Assembly (NCBI GenBank): GCA_009924535.1
Contig: RFRI01000123.1
Span: 1 to 5,250, forward strand
Direction of reading: 5' to 3'
Source: Verrucomicrobiota bacterium
GTDB taxonomy: Bacteria; Verrucomicrobiota; Verrucomicrobiia; Opitutales; UBA953
Length of the DNA stretch: 5,250 nt
Shown: one piece after another, positions 1-5,250 of the stretch
Numbering within the stretch: the stretch's first letter is position 1
Layout of the letters: the number at the start of each line of letters is the position of its first letter
Made by a program: the position numbers and the translations under genes
Notes under the pieces: generated by a model
What the model was told of the DNA's origin: nothing
The model's database searches: none
What the model saw: only the letters and a program-made list of their open reading frames with translations

Positions 1-474
1 GACTTCGATGCCGCCGCCTTCGAGTTCGAAGGGATAGCTGAACTTCTTCACGCCCAGGCGCGCGGCGACCTTCCCGGGGACCTGGTTGTCGAGCGAGGCT
101 TCGAACTTGCCGCCCCAGCCGTGGAATTCCCAGTCGGTGAGCGCGAGCTCCTTGGTCCGGTCGTTCTTCACGAAGATCGGGCCGTGGTCGCGGCACCACA
201 CGTCGTCGGTGGCGATGTCGGTCAGCTCGATGACGGAAAGGTCGGCCTTGGCTTCCTTGAGCTCACGCTCGGCTTCGGCGCGCAGCCTGCCGGCGGCGTT
301 GATCTTCACCGGTTGGAACTTCGAGATCGCCGCGGCGAACTCCGCGAACTTCGCGGGGATGAGGCCGTAGTGGCCGGGCCAGAGCGCGGTGTTCGACGGC
401 CAGGACAGCCACGTGGCGGACTGGGGTTCCCATTCCGCAGGCATGCGGAATCCGAGGGAGCGTGGCGTGGACAT
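1..474 (-). CDS. aguA: Agmatine deiminase, N-terminal part (runs off the left edge)
   Basis: Agmatine deiminase (agmatine iminohydrolase) hydrolyses agmatine to N-carbamoylputrescine and ammonia in the cytoplasm. I translated the reverse strand from the ATG at 474-472; the frame stays open for 158 codons to the edge. It begins MSTPRSLGFRMPAEWEPQ and continues with SATWLSWP, the typical start of this peptidyl-arginine-deiminase-like family. Further motifs are DDVWCRDHGP (about residues 90-99), GWGGKF (119-124) and EGGGIEV (152-158), which match the family's substrate-site segments. Full-length members have about 340-380 residues, so the catalytic His and Cys lie outside the window. The first ATG fits the family start better than Met11. 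It begins 8 nt after the aguB stop with no clear Shine-Dalgarno, so translation may be coupled to aguB. The product feeds AguB directly. Confidence 0.93.
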   Translation of the reverse strand, partial: MSTPRSLGFRMPAEWEPQSATWLSWPSNTALWPGHYGLIPAKFAEFAAAISKFQPVKINAAGRLRAEAERELKEAKADLSVIELTDIATDDVWCRDHGPIFVKNDRTKELALTDWEFHGWGGKFEASLDNQVPGKVAARLGVKKFSYPFELEGGGIEV

Positions 475-482
475 GCGGAAGG

Positions 483-1352
483 TCAGTCGCGCAGACGGCG
501 CGTCAGGTCGCCGTAGGCGTCGATGCGGCGGTCGCGGAAGAACGGCCAGATGCGGCGGAACTCCCGCTGCTTCGCCAGGTCGCAGTCGGCCAGGAGGACT
601 TCTTCCTTCTCGATCGAGGCGCGGGCGACGATCTCGCCGTACGGATCGGACACGAAGCTCTGGCCCCAGAACTGGGTGCGGCCTTCGGTGCCGACTCGGT
701 TCGTCGCGGCGACGTAGCAGCCGTTGGCGACGCCGTGGCCGCGCTGGACGGTTTCCCAGGCGTTATGCTGCGCGTGGCCGAGGGCGGCCTTCTCTTCGGG
801 CAACCAGCCGATGGCGGTCGGGTAGAAAAGGATCTGCGCGCCGCCGAGCGCGGTGAGGCGCGCGGCTTCGGGGTACCACTGGTCCCAGCAGATGAGCACG
901 CCGATGTCGCCGTGCGCGGTCTTCCAGGTGCGGAAGCCGAGGTCGCCCGGCGTGAAGTAGAATTTTTCCTCGAAGCCCGGATCCTGCGGGATGTGCATCT
1001 TGCGGTACTTGCCGAGCACGGTGCCGTCGGCGTCGATGACGGCCGCGGTGTTGTGGTAGACTTCGCTGCCGCGCGCCTCGAAGAGCGGGGCGACGATGAC
1101 TACGCCGAGGCGCTTCGCGGCCTTCGCGAGTTCGGTCACCGTGGGTCCGGTCTCGATCGGCTCGGCGAGGTCGAAGTGCTTCGGGTCCTGGTTGATGCAG
1201 AAATACTTCGTCGTGAACATCTCCTGCAGGCCGATGATCTTGGCGCCCTTGGCCGCCGCTTCTTCGATGCGGGGCAGGGTCTTCCGGACGTTCGCCGCCG
1301 GCGTGTCCTCGGCGGTGAGCTGGATGAGACCGACGCGGACGGAGTCAGCCAT
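483..1352 (-). CDS. aguB: N-carbamoylputrescine amidase (nitrilase superfamily)
   Basis: This 289-residue cytoplasmic enzyme hydrolyses N-carbamoylputrescine to putrescine, CO2 and ammonia, the second step of the agmatine route to putrescine. It is a complete nitrilase/CN-hydrolase domain. The catalytic Glu-Lys-Cys triad is visible as E44 (LQEMF), K118 (KYRKMHIP) and C155 (ICWDQWYPEAAR). The segments TTKYFC after the Glu, DPGFEEKFYFTPGD (124-137) and WFKAQ-free core ending in FFRDRRIDAY (271-280) are typical of the AguB branch rather than of beta-ureidopropionase or general nitrilases. Length is normal for the family. The ATG at 1352 is supported by a good GAGGA site 7 nt upstream, which overlaps the hisG stop codon. 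The adjacent agmatine deiminase, which makes its substrate, strongly supports the assignment. Substrate identity is inferred from family and context. Confidence 0.94.
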   Translation of the reverse strand: MADSVRVGLIQLTAEDTPAANVRKTLPRIEEAAAKGAKIIGLQEMFTTKYFCINQDPKHFDLAEPIETGPTVTELAKAAKRLGVVIVAPLFEARGSEVYHNTAAVIDADGTVLGKYRKMHIPQDPGFEEKFYFTPGDLGFRTWKTAHGDIGVLICWDQWYPEAARLTALGGAQILFYPTAIGWLPEEKAALGHAQHNAWETVQRGHGVANGCYVAATNRVGTEGRTQFWGQSFVSDPYGEIVARASIEKEEVLLADCDLAKQREFRRIWPFFRDRRIDAYGDLTRRLRD

Positions 1353-1359
1353 GACGGGG

Positions 1360-1364
1360 TCCTC
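1360..1364 (-). promoter_or_regulatory. Ribosome binding site of aguB
   Basis: Read on the minus strand the sequence is GAGGA, 7 nt before the aguB ATG. It overlaps the last two bases of the hisG TGA stop codon (TGAGGA). This is the clearest Shine-Dalgarno in the window and it fixes the aguB start. The overlap suggests that ribosomes ending hisG can reinitiate on aguB. Confidence 0.7.
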
Positions 1365-2247
1365 AGTAGACGAGCTTGTTGATGGGATACTCCACGATGC
1401 CCTCGGCGCCGGCGGCCTTGAGGGTCGGGATGAACTCGCGGGCCTGGCGGGCGTCGATGATCGTCTCCACGGCGATCCACTCGGGATTGCTCAGCGGGGA
1501 GACCGTCGGGTTGCGCAGGGCGGGGAGGGCGGCGGCGACCTGGTCGAGCTTGGCCTTCGGGAGATTGAACTTCAGGCCGACCATGTGCTGCGCGGCGAGG
1601 GCGCCCTGCAGCATGAGCACGATCTGTTCGATCTTGGCGCGCTTGGCGGGATTGGCCCAGGCGGCCTTGTTCGCGACGAGGACGGTGGTGGTCTCCATCA
1701 GCTGGGCGACGATGCGCAGCTTGTTGGCCTTGATCGAGGAGCCGGTCTCGGTGATGTCGACGATGGCGTCGGCGAGCTCCGGCACCTTCACTTCGGTGGC
1801 GCCCCAGGAGAATTCGACTTCGCATTCGACGCCCTGGGCCTTGAACCAGCGGCGGGTGGTCTCGACGAGTTCGGTGGCGACGCGCTTGCCGGCGAGGTCC
1901 TTGGCCGTCTGGACCGGGGAGGCTTCGGGCACGCAGAGGACCCAGCGGGACTTCTGGGCGGAGGCGCGGCTATAGATGAGTTCGCAGACCTGCACGACGT
2001 CGGCGTTATTTTCCTGGACCCAGTCTTGCCCGGTGAGGCCGCAGTCGAAGAAGCCATGCTCGACATAACGGGCGACTTCCTGGGCGCGGATGAAGCGGCC
2101 GTCGAGGGCGGGATCATCGAAGGAGGGGCGGTAAGAGCGGCTGCTCTTGGCGACAGGGAACCCGGCGCGTGCGAACAGCTGGAGAGTGGCCTCTTCCAGG
2201 CTGCCCTTAGGCAGACCGAGCATCAATTTGGCGGCTTCCTGACTCAT
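1363..2247 (-). CDS. hisG: ATP phosphoribosyltransferase, long form
   Basis: HisG condenses ATP with phosphoribosyl pyrophosphate to phosphoribosyl-ATP, the first committed step of histidine synthesis, in the cytoplasm. With the chosen start the protein has 294 residues. It opens with LMLGLPKGSLEEAT (8-21), the typical HisG N-terminus, and carries the PRPP-binding loop DIVDITETGSS-like segment AIVDITETGSSIKANKL (161-177). Residues from about 220 to 294, including AVETIIDARQAREFIPTLKAAGAEGIVEYPINKLVY-type C-terminal sequence, form the ACT-like regulatory domain of the long form. Such enzymes are usually hexameric, inhibited by histidine and independent of HisZ. An upstream in-frame ATG at 2289 would add 14 residues but these do not look like HisG; Met9 (ATG at 2223) is also possible. 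No other his genes are in the window. It heads the probable hisG-aguB-aguA transcript. Confidence 0.95.
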   Translation of the reverse strand: MSQEAAKLMLGLPKGSLEEATLQLFARAGFPVAKSSRSYRPSFDDPALDGRFIRAQEVARYVEHGFFDCGLTGQDWVQENNADVVQVCELIYSRASAQKSRWVLCVPEASPVQTAKDLAGKRVATELVETTRRWFKAQGVECEVEFSWGATEVKVPELADAIVDITETGSSIKANKLRIVAQLMETTTVLVANKAAWANPAKRAKIEQIVLMLQGALAAQHMVGLKFNLPKAKLDQVAAALPALRNPTVSPLSNPEWIAVETIIDARQAREFIPTLKAAGAEGIVEYPINKLVY

Positions 2248-2365
2248 TGGAGTATGGAGGAAGCCCACCCTACGCCCCTCCGCAAGCATTACCTCGCCCC
2301 CGTCCGGCCGGCTTCAACGGTCACCACGGGAGCGTCTCACCTCCGGGACAGAAGGACCCGCCTGC

Positions 2366-2393
2366 CCGCCGCGGTCGACCGCCCCTGCGGCGG
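2366..2393. repeat. GC-rich inverted repeat with an internal 12-bp perfect palindrome
   Basis: GCGGTCGACCGC at 2371-2382 is a perfect palindrome. Partly overlapping it, CCGCCGC (2366-2372) pairs with GCGGCGG (2387-2393) around a 14-nt loop. The two structures are mutually exclusive as hairpins because they share bases 2371-2372. Its place between two divergent genes would suit an operator for a dimeric regulator, but in DNA this rich in GC short palindromes also arise by chance. The symmetry is seen directly; any function is a guess. Confidence 0.4.
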
Positions 2394-2438
2394 CCATCCG
2401 AGAAAATCAGCCGTAAACCCTGCTTTTCGCCTCCACCG

Positions 2439-2467
2439 TTGACCCTGCTCCGTGGCACGCCTACTGC
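2439..2467 (+). promoter_or_regulatory. Weak sigma-70-like promoter candidate for the AsmA-like/grpE/dnaJ cluster
   Basis: TTGACC at 2439-2444 matches five of six bases of the -35 consensus. After a 17-nt spacer comes TACTGC (2462-2467), which matches the -10 consensus only in its first two bases. Spacing and position, about 20 bases before the ATG at 2487, are right, but the -10 is poor. It could be a chance match, or the true -10 may follow a different consensus in this lineage. Confidence 0.2.
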
Positions 2468-2486
2468 TCGATTTCAGCGTCCTTCG

Positions 2487-3257
2487 ATGTCCGTCCCCTC
2501 CAAGAGCACCCGCCTCGGCTCCGCCCTCCGCAAGCTTCTCGCGACGCTCTGCGGCGTGGCGCTGTTCCTGGTGATGGTGGGCTTGCTGGGCATCTGGGCC
2601 ATGGGCCGCTTCTCCCCCAAGCTGCTCGACTCCTCCCTCGCCACGAAGTCCGGCGCCCATCTGGCGGTCGACACCAATGACACCAACCTCTTTGCGGGGC
2701 GCCTGGCCTACTCGGGCCTGACGGTCACCAACCCGACCCGCTGGTCCGAGAAGGATTTCCTCAAGATCCGTCGGCTCGCCATCGATTTCGACCCGCTGAC
2801 GTTCTTCGAGGGTGGCAGCCAGGTCGTCAATGACGCGGAACTCGATATCGAGCATCTGACGATCGTCGGCAAGGCGGACTTCCTGAAGGACAACAACGCG
2901 AAGGATATCTTCAACGGGATCAAGGCCGCTCCCGGCGGCGAAGCGCCGGCCCCGGCACCTGGCAAGCCCGCCGCCAAGCAGCCGTTCCTTATCAAGCACC
3001 TGCGCGTCCGCGTCGACCGCATTACGGTCATCTCCGGCGACGGCACCGAACAGCGCCAGGTGGTCGTCGACCAGGCCTTCAATTACGTCTTCGAGGCCCG
3101 TGACATCTCCGAGCGCAACTTCGACGAGAAAGTCTCCCGCCCCATGGGCACGCAGGCCGTGCAGGCGGCCGCCCAGCAGCAGCCGGAACTCCTGCTCGAC
3201 CTCGCCCGCGAACGCCTCCGCAGATCCGTGACCGAGAAACTTCTCGGCGAAAAATAA
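2487..3257 (+). CDS. Membrane-anchored AsmA-like protein of unknown function
   Basis: The protein has 256 residues. After a basic N-terminus (about 1-16) there is one strongly hydrophobic segment at about 17-40, which should anchor it in the inner membrane with the rest outside the cytoplasm. The body (about 45-145) has the beta-rich pattern of AsmA/DUF748-like proteins, for example NLFAGRLAYSGLTVTNP (67-83), followed by LKIRRLAIDFDPLTFFEGG and DAELDIEHLTIVG. An Ala/Pro/Gly-rich linker (about 147-164) separates a second part with HLRVRVDRITVISGDG. The C-terminal third is Gln/Ala/Arg-rich and probably helical. AsmA-family proteins act in envelope lipid transport or assembly, but most are much longer, so this may be a single-repeat relative. 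The ATG at 2487 is chosen because the hydrophobic anchor follows at normal distance; no Shine-Dalgarno is seen. It ends 4 nt before grpE, so co-transcription is likely. Confidence 0.75.
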   Translation: MSVPSKSTRLGSALRKLLATLCGVALFLVMVGLLGIWAMGRFSPKLLDSSLATKSGAHLAVDTNDTNLFAGRLAYSGLTVTNPTRWSEKDFLKIRRLAIDFDPLTFFEGGSQVVNDAELDIEHLTIVGKADFLKDNNAKDIFNGIKAAPGGEAPAPAPGKPAAKQPFLIKHLRVRVDRITVISGDGTEQRQVVVDQAFNYVFEARDISERNFDEKVSRPMGTQAVQAAAQQQPELLLDLARERLRRSVTEKLLGEK

Positions 3258-3261
3258 TCTC

Positions 3262-3768
3262 ATGACCGAACCCAACCCTTCCTCCGAACCGCTCCAGCCC
3301 GACGCCGCGACCCGTATCGCCGAGCTCGAAGGCCAGGTCGCCCTCCTCAAGGACACCGTGCTGCGCGCCCACGCCGACCAGCAGAACCAGCAGCGTCGCC
3401 ACCATCGCGAAGGCATCGAGCTCCGCAAGTACGCCACGTCCGGCCTGCTCGAAGACCTGCTCCCCGCCCTCGATTCGCTCAACCTGGGCCTCGAGTCCGC
3501 GGCGAAGCAGACTGACGGGCGCGCCGTCGCCGAAGGTTTCCGCATGGCGGTCGGCCAGCTCCGCTCGATCCTTTCCGGCCAAGGCCTCGTCGAGGTCAGT
3601 CCGGTCGGGCAGCCGTTCGACCCTTCCCGTCACGAAGCCGTGGGCTCGGAGCCGAGCGCCGATGTCGCCGAGGGCACGGTCCTGCGCGTCGCCCGCTCCG
3701 GCTGGCTGCTCCACGACCGCGTCCTCCGCCCGGCCGCCGTCTTCGTCTCCTCCGGCGCCGCCAAGTAA
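3262..3768 (+). CDS. grpE: GrpE, nucleotide exchange factor of DnaK
   Basis: GrpE dimers bind the DnaK ATPase domain and release ADP, resetting the chaperone cycle in the cytoplasm. The protein has 168 residues, at the short end for the family. Residues about 16-60 form the charged helix of the dimer's long coiled coil (RIAELEGQVALLKDTV), shorter than in E. coli. LLEDLLPALDSLNLGL (62-77) corresponds to the conserved DLLPVLDNLERAL segment. The C-terminal beta domain is clear: QPFDPSRHEAV (117-127), then GTVLRVARSGWLLHDRVLRPAAVFVS (138-163), the GrpE signature. The start lies 4 nt after the stop of the AsmA-like gene and lacks a Shine-Dalgarno, so coupling is plausible. dnaJ follows after 9 nt. 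No dnaK or hrcA is in the window. Confidence 0.96.
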   Translation: MTEPNPSSEPLQPDAATRIAELEGQVALLKDTVLRAHADQQNQQRRHHREGIELRKYATSGLLEDLLPALDSLNLGLESAAKQTDGRAVAEGFRMAVGQLRSILSGQGLVEVSPVGQPFDPSRHEAVGSEPSADVAEGTVLRVARSGWLLHDRVLRPAAVFVSSGAAK

Positions 3769-3777
3769 CTTTTCCCG

Positions 3778-4911
3778 ATGGCTGACGACTATTATACGCT
3801 GCTGGGCGTCGCGAAGTCCGCGTCCGCCGAAGAGCTCAAGAAGGCTTATCGCAAGAAGGCGATGGAGTTCCATCCGGACCGCAATCCGGGCAACAAGGAG
3901 GCCGAGGAGAAATTCAAGAAAGTCTCGCGCGCCTACGAGATCCTCGGCGACGAGGGGAAGCGTAAGCTCTACGACCAGCATGGCGAAGCGGCGTTCGATC
4001 CCAACATGGGTGCGGGCGCCGGTCGCGGTCAGGCCGGCGGTGGCTTCCGCGGCGCCGACCCGCGGGATATCTTCGAGCAGATGTTCGGTGGCGGCGGTTT
4101 CGGCGGTTTCGGCGGTGGCGCCAGCGAGAGCCAGGATGACGCCGGCGAAGACCTGCGCGTCGACCTGAAGATCACGCTCGAGGAAGCCGCCGAAGGCGTC
4201 GAACGGAAGATTCCTTATCGTAAGCACGTCGCCTGCGCGAAGTGCGCCGGCTCCGGCGCCGAGCCGGGCTCCAAGAAGAGCCGTTGCCCCACCTGCGGCG
4301 GCCAAGGTCAGGTCGTCCGTTCGAACGGTTTCTTCCAGATGCGCCAGGTCTGCCCTTCCTGCGGCGGCCAAGGCGAACGCATCGACAAGCCCTGCAAGCC
4401 CTGCTCCGGCGAAGGCCGCACGGTCGCCGAATCCACCGTCAGCCTGCGCATCCCTCCCGGCGTCGACACGGGCACGAAGCTTCGCTCCAGCGGCAACGGT
4501 TCGGCCGGCCGCCGCGGCGCTTCCGCAGGCGACCTCTACGTCTACATCAGCGTCACGGATCACCAGCTCTTCGAGCGGGACGGCAACGATCTCGCCTGCA
4601 GCGTGCCGGTGAAATTCTCGATCGCCGCCCTCGGCGGCAAGATCGTCGTCCCGAAGCTCAAGGGGAAGACCACGCTGAACATCCCCGCCGGCACCCAGGG
4701 CGGCACGATCTTCCGCCTCCGCGGCGAAGGCATGCCTCCGCTCCGCGGTTCGACCTCCGGCGACTTGCTCGTCCGCGTCGACATCGACGTGCCGAAGAAG
4801 ATGACCGATAAGGAGAAGGACGCCCTCAAGGCCTATGCCGCCACCTGCGGCGACGAAGCCGCGCCGGTCTCCGAATCCTGGCGGGCGAAGTTCAAGGAGT
4901 TCTTCCGTTAA
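3778..4911 (+). CDS. dnaJ: DnaJ, class I J-domain co-chaperone
   Basis: DnaJ delivers unfolded proteins to DnaK and stimulates its ATP hydrolysis. The 377-residue protein has the full type I layout. The J domain (1-70) carries the HPD motif at 32-34. A Gly/Phe-rich region follows (about 77-115, with DIFEQMFGGGGFGGFGGG). The zinc-binding domain has four CxxCxGxG repeats: CAKCAGSG (C153/C156), CPTCGGQG (C170/C173), CPSCGGQG (C192/C195) and CKPCSGEG (C206/C209), so both zinc sites are complete. The C-terminal substrate-binding domains run from about 217 to 340 (RIPPGVDTGTKLR, NIPAGTQGGTIFRLRGEGMP), ending in a short dimerisation tail. Length is normal. It starts 9 nt after grpE; the upstream bases (cttttcccg) are pyrimidine-rich with no Shine-Dalgarno. 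The start is secure because MADDYYTLLGV is the usual J-domain beginning. Confidence 0.98.
   Translation: MADDYYTLLGVAKSASAEELKKAYRKKAMEFHPDRNPGNKEAEEKFKKVSRAYEILGDEGKRKLYDQHGEAAFDPNMGAGAGRGQAGGGFRGADPRDIFEQMFGGGGFGGFGGGASESQDDAGEDLRVDLKITLEEAAEGVERKIPYRKHVACAKCAGSGAEPGSKKSRCPTCGGQGQVVRSNGFFQMRQVCPSCGGQGERIDKPCKPCSGEGRTVAESTVSLRIPPGVDTGTKLRSSGNGSAGRRGASAGDLYVYISVTDHQLFERDGNDLACSVPVKFSIAALGGKIVVPKLKGKTTLNIPAGTQGGTIFRLRGEGMPPLRGSTSGDLLVRVDIDVPKKMTDKEKDALKAYAATCGDEAAPVSESWRAKFKEFFR
4093..4116 (+). repeat. dnaJ: Short tandem repeat coding the DnaJ Gly/Phe region
   Basis: The 9-nt unit GGCGGTTTC occurs twice in a row (4093-4101, 4102-4110) and the next six bases repeat its first part. It encodes Gly-Gly-Phe repeats of the G/F linker. 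This is a normal coding repeat for the family, though the near-perfect DNA identity could allow unit gain or loss. Confidence 0.6.
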
Positions 4912-4919
4912 GCCCCTTG

Positions 4920-4935
4920 CCCGACAGGGGTCGGG
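4920..4935 (+). terminator. Short hairpin between dnaJ and nadC, possible weak terminator
   Basis: CCCGAC (4920-4925) pairs perfectly with GTCGGG (4930-4935) around the loop AGGG; a G-T wobble extends the stem by one pair. An alternative pairing, CCCCT (4913-4917) with AGGGG (4926-4930), competes with it. No T-tract follows (TCATAAGG comes next), so it does not look like a standard intrinsic terminator. It could slow transcription, protect the upstream mRNA end, or mean nothing. Confidence 0.3.
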
Positions 4936-4939
4936 TCAT

Positions 4940-4944
4940 AAGGT
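4940..4944 (+). promoter_or_regulatory. Weak ribosome binding site of the nadC-like gene
   Basis: AAGGT lies 6 nt before the ATG at 4951. The first four bases match the Shine-Dalgarno core. It supports this ATG as the start. Confidence 0.5.
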
Positions 4945-4950
4945 CAAACC

Positions 4951-5250
4951 ATGCCGCGCGACCCCGGCCAGACCGACCGACTCATCCGCCGTCTCCGCTG
5001 GGACGAACTGGATCGGTCGTGGCTGCTCCGCTTCGCCGAGTTCGCTCGCGACGAAGACCTGTCCGGCCTCGGTCTCGCCGAACGCCCGCTCCGCACCGGC
5101 GACCCGTCCGCGGCCCTGCTCGCCGGCGCCGCCCGCGCCCGTGCGCGCGTGGTCGCCCGCCGTCCGATGGTCCTCGCCGGCCTCGGTCTGCTCGATGTCG
5201 TCTTCGCCGCCTACGGTGGTCGTTGCCATGCCAAGCCGCTCGCCTACGAC
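4951..5250 (+). CDS. nadC: Probable nicotinate-nucleotide pyrophosphorylase (quinolinate phosphoribosyltransferase), N-terminal part
   Basis: The frame is open for 100 codons from the ATG at 4951 to the right edge. NadC converts quinolinate and PRPP to nicotinate mononucleotide, CO2 and pyrophosphate, in de novo NAD synthesis. What is visible resembles the N-terminal domain of NadC: ARDEDLSG (32-39), then TGDPSAALL (49-57), then ARARARVVARRPMVLAGLGLLDVVFAAYG (61-89). The last segment matches the family pattern of a strand with 'VVAREPGVLAG' followed by a helix. The usual GD-[VL]-T-[TS] motif is GDPSA here, a mild deviation. The catalytic Arg/Lys residues lie downstream, outside the window. 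The related ModD protein is an alternative. A weak AAGGT site precedes the start. It follows dnaJ after 39 nt on the same strand, so it may be read from the same transcript; a functional link to chaperones is not evident. Confidence 0.75.
   Translation, partial: MPRDPGQTDRLIRRLRWDELDRSWLLRFAEFARDEDLSGLGLAERPLRTGDPSAALLAGAARARARVVARRPMVLAGLGLLDVVFAAYGGRCHAKPLAYD

Larger units (their letters stand above)
2248..2486. promoter_or_regulatory. Divergent intergenic region between hisG and the AsmA-like gene
   Basis: These 239 bases separate two clusters transcribed away from each other, so promoters for both must lie here or just inside the flanking genes. I see no convincing open frame of its own, no tRNA, no CIRCE-type inverted repeat (TTAGCACTC-N9-GAGTGCTAA) and no clear sigma-32 heat-shock promoter, although grpE and dnaJ lie downstream. 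The centre holds a 12-bp palindrome and a GC-rich inverted repeat, listed separately. The hisG side has no clear promoter that I can name. Confidence 0.6.

Noticed and set aside
462..1382. A 306-codon open frame on the plus strand opposite aguB
   Set aside because: It covers almost exactly the aguB gene in antisense, and its product shows no recognisable motif. The stop-free antisense frame follows from GC-rich codon use.
1096..2442. A 448-codon open frame on the plus strand opposite hisG and the start of aguB
   Set aside because: Composition is low-complexity Gly/Leu/Asp/Glu-rich and it shadows hisG, which has clear motifs. There is no ribosome binding site or family resemblance.
2247..2486. 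A possible N-terminal extension of the AsmA-like gene back to the ATG at 2247
   Set aside because: The frame is open, but the added 80 residues are Pro/Arg-rich, place the membrane anchor about 100 residues inside the protein, and overlap the hisG promoter region. The ATG at 2487 gives a normal anchor position.
2337..3545. A 402-codon open frame on the minus strand opposite the AsmA-like gene and grpE
   Set aside because: It is an antisense shadow rich in Arg, Gly, Ala and Glu without domains. The opposite strand has a membrane anchor and a proven GrpE signature.
4292..4373. A 16-nt direct repeat (CCTGCGGCGGCCAAGG at 4292-4307 and 4358-4373)
   Set aside because: Both copies encode the CxxCGGQG part of the second and third zinc motifs of DnaJ, so protein constraint and codon bias explain it.
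3079..4563. A 494-codon open frame on the minus strand across grpE and dnaJ
   Set aside because: It lies opposite two genes with unmistakable conserved motifs. Its translation is an Ala/Gly/Arg/Leu/Asp-rich sequence with no domain I recognise, as expected for an antisense frame in GC-rich coding DNA.
4936..5229. A 97-codon open frame on the minus strand near the right edge
   Set aside because: It is antisense to the probable nadC start, which has a ribosome binding site and a recognisable family pattern; the antisense product is low-complexity.

Overview
The window looks like an ordinary chromosomal segment of a free-living, GC-rich bacterium (G+C clearly above 60% by eye). All genes are housekeeping or metabolic, and no mobile element, CRISPR array, tRNA or rRNA is visible. 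The agmatine-to-putrescine pair, the long-form HisG, the style of the DnaJ G/F region and a nicotinate-nucleotide pyrophosphorylase next to grpE-dnaJ together suggest a Verrucomicrobiota (Opitutales-like) genome. This is a judgement from protein style, not a search result.

The layout is two divergent gene clusters around a gap of about 240 bp (roughly 2248-2486). On the minus strand, read right to left, are hisG (ATP phosphoribosyltransferase, first step of histidine synthesis), aguB (N-carbamoylputrescine amidase) and the 5' part of aguA (agmatine deiminase), which runs off the left edge. Spacings are 10 and 8 nt, so the three are probably one transcript. AguA and AguB catalyse two consecutive steps, agmatine to N-carbamoylputrescine to putrescine.

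On the plus strand are a single-pass membrane protein resembling the AsmA family, grpE, dnaJ and the 5' part of a probable nadC (quinolinate phosphoribosyltransferase), which runs off the right edge. Spacings are 4, 9 and 39 nt. GrpE (nucleotide exchange factor) and DnaJ (J-domain co-chaperone) both serve DnaK, which is not in the window. The 39-nt gap before nadC holds a short GC hairpin without a T-tract and a weak ribosome binding site.

I see no strong case for a new biological system. The points most worth a second look are the AsmA-like protein joined tightly to the chaperone genes, the coupling of histidine and polyamine genes, the palindromic GC-rich centre of the divergent promoter region, and the lack of a recognisable Shine-Dalgarno sequence before most of the genes.
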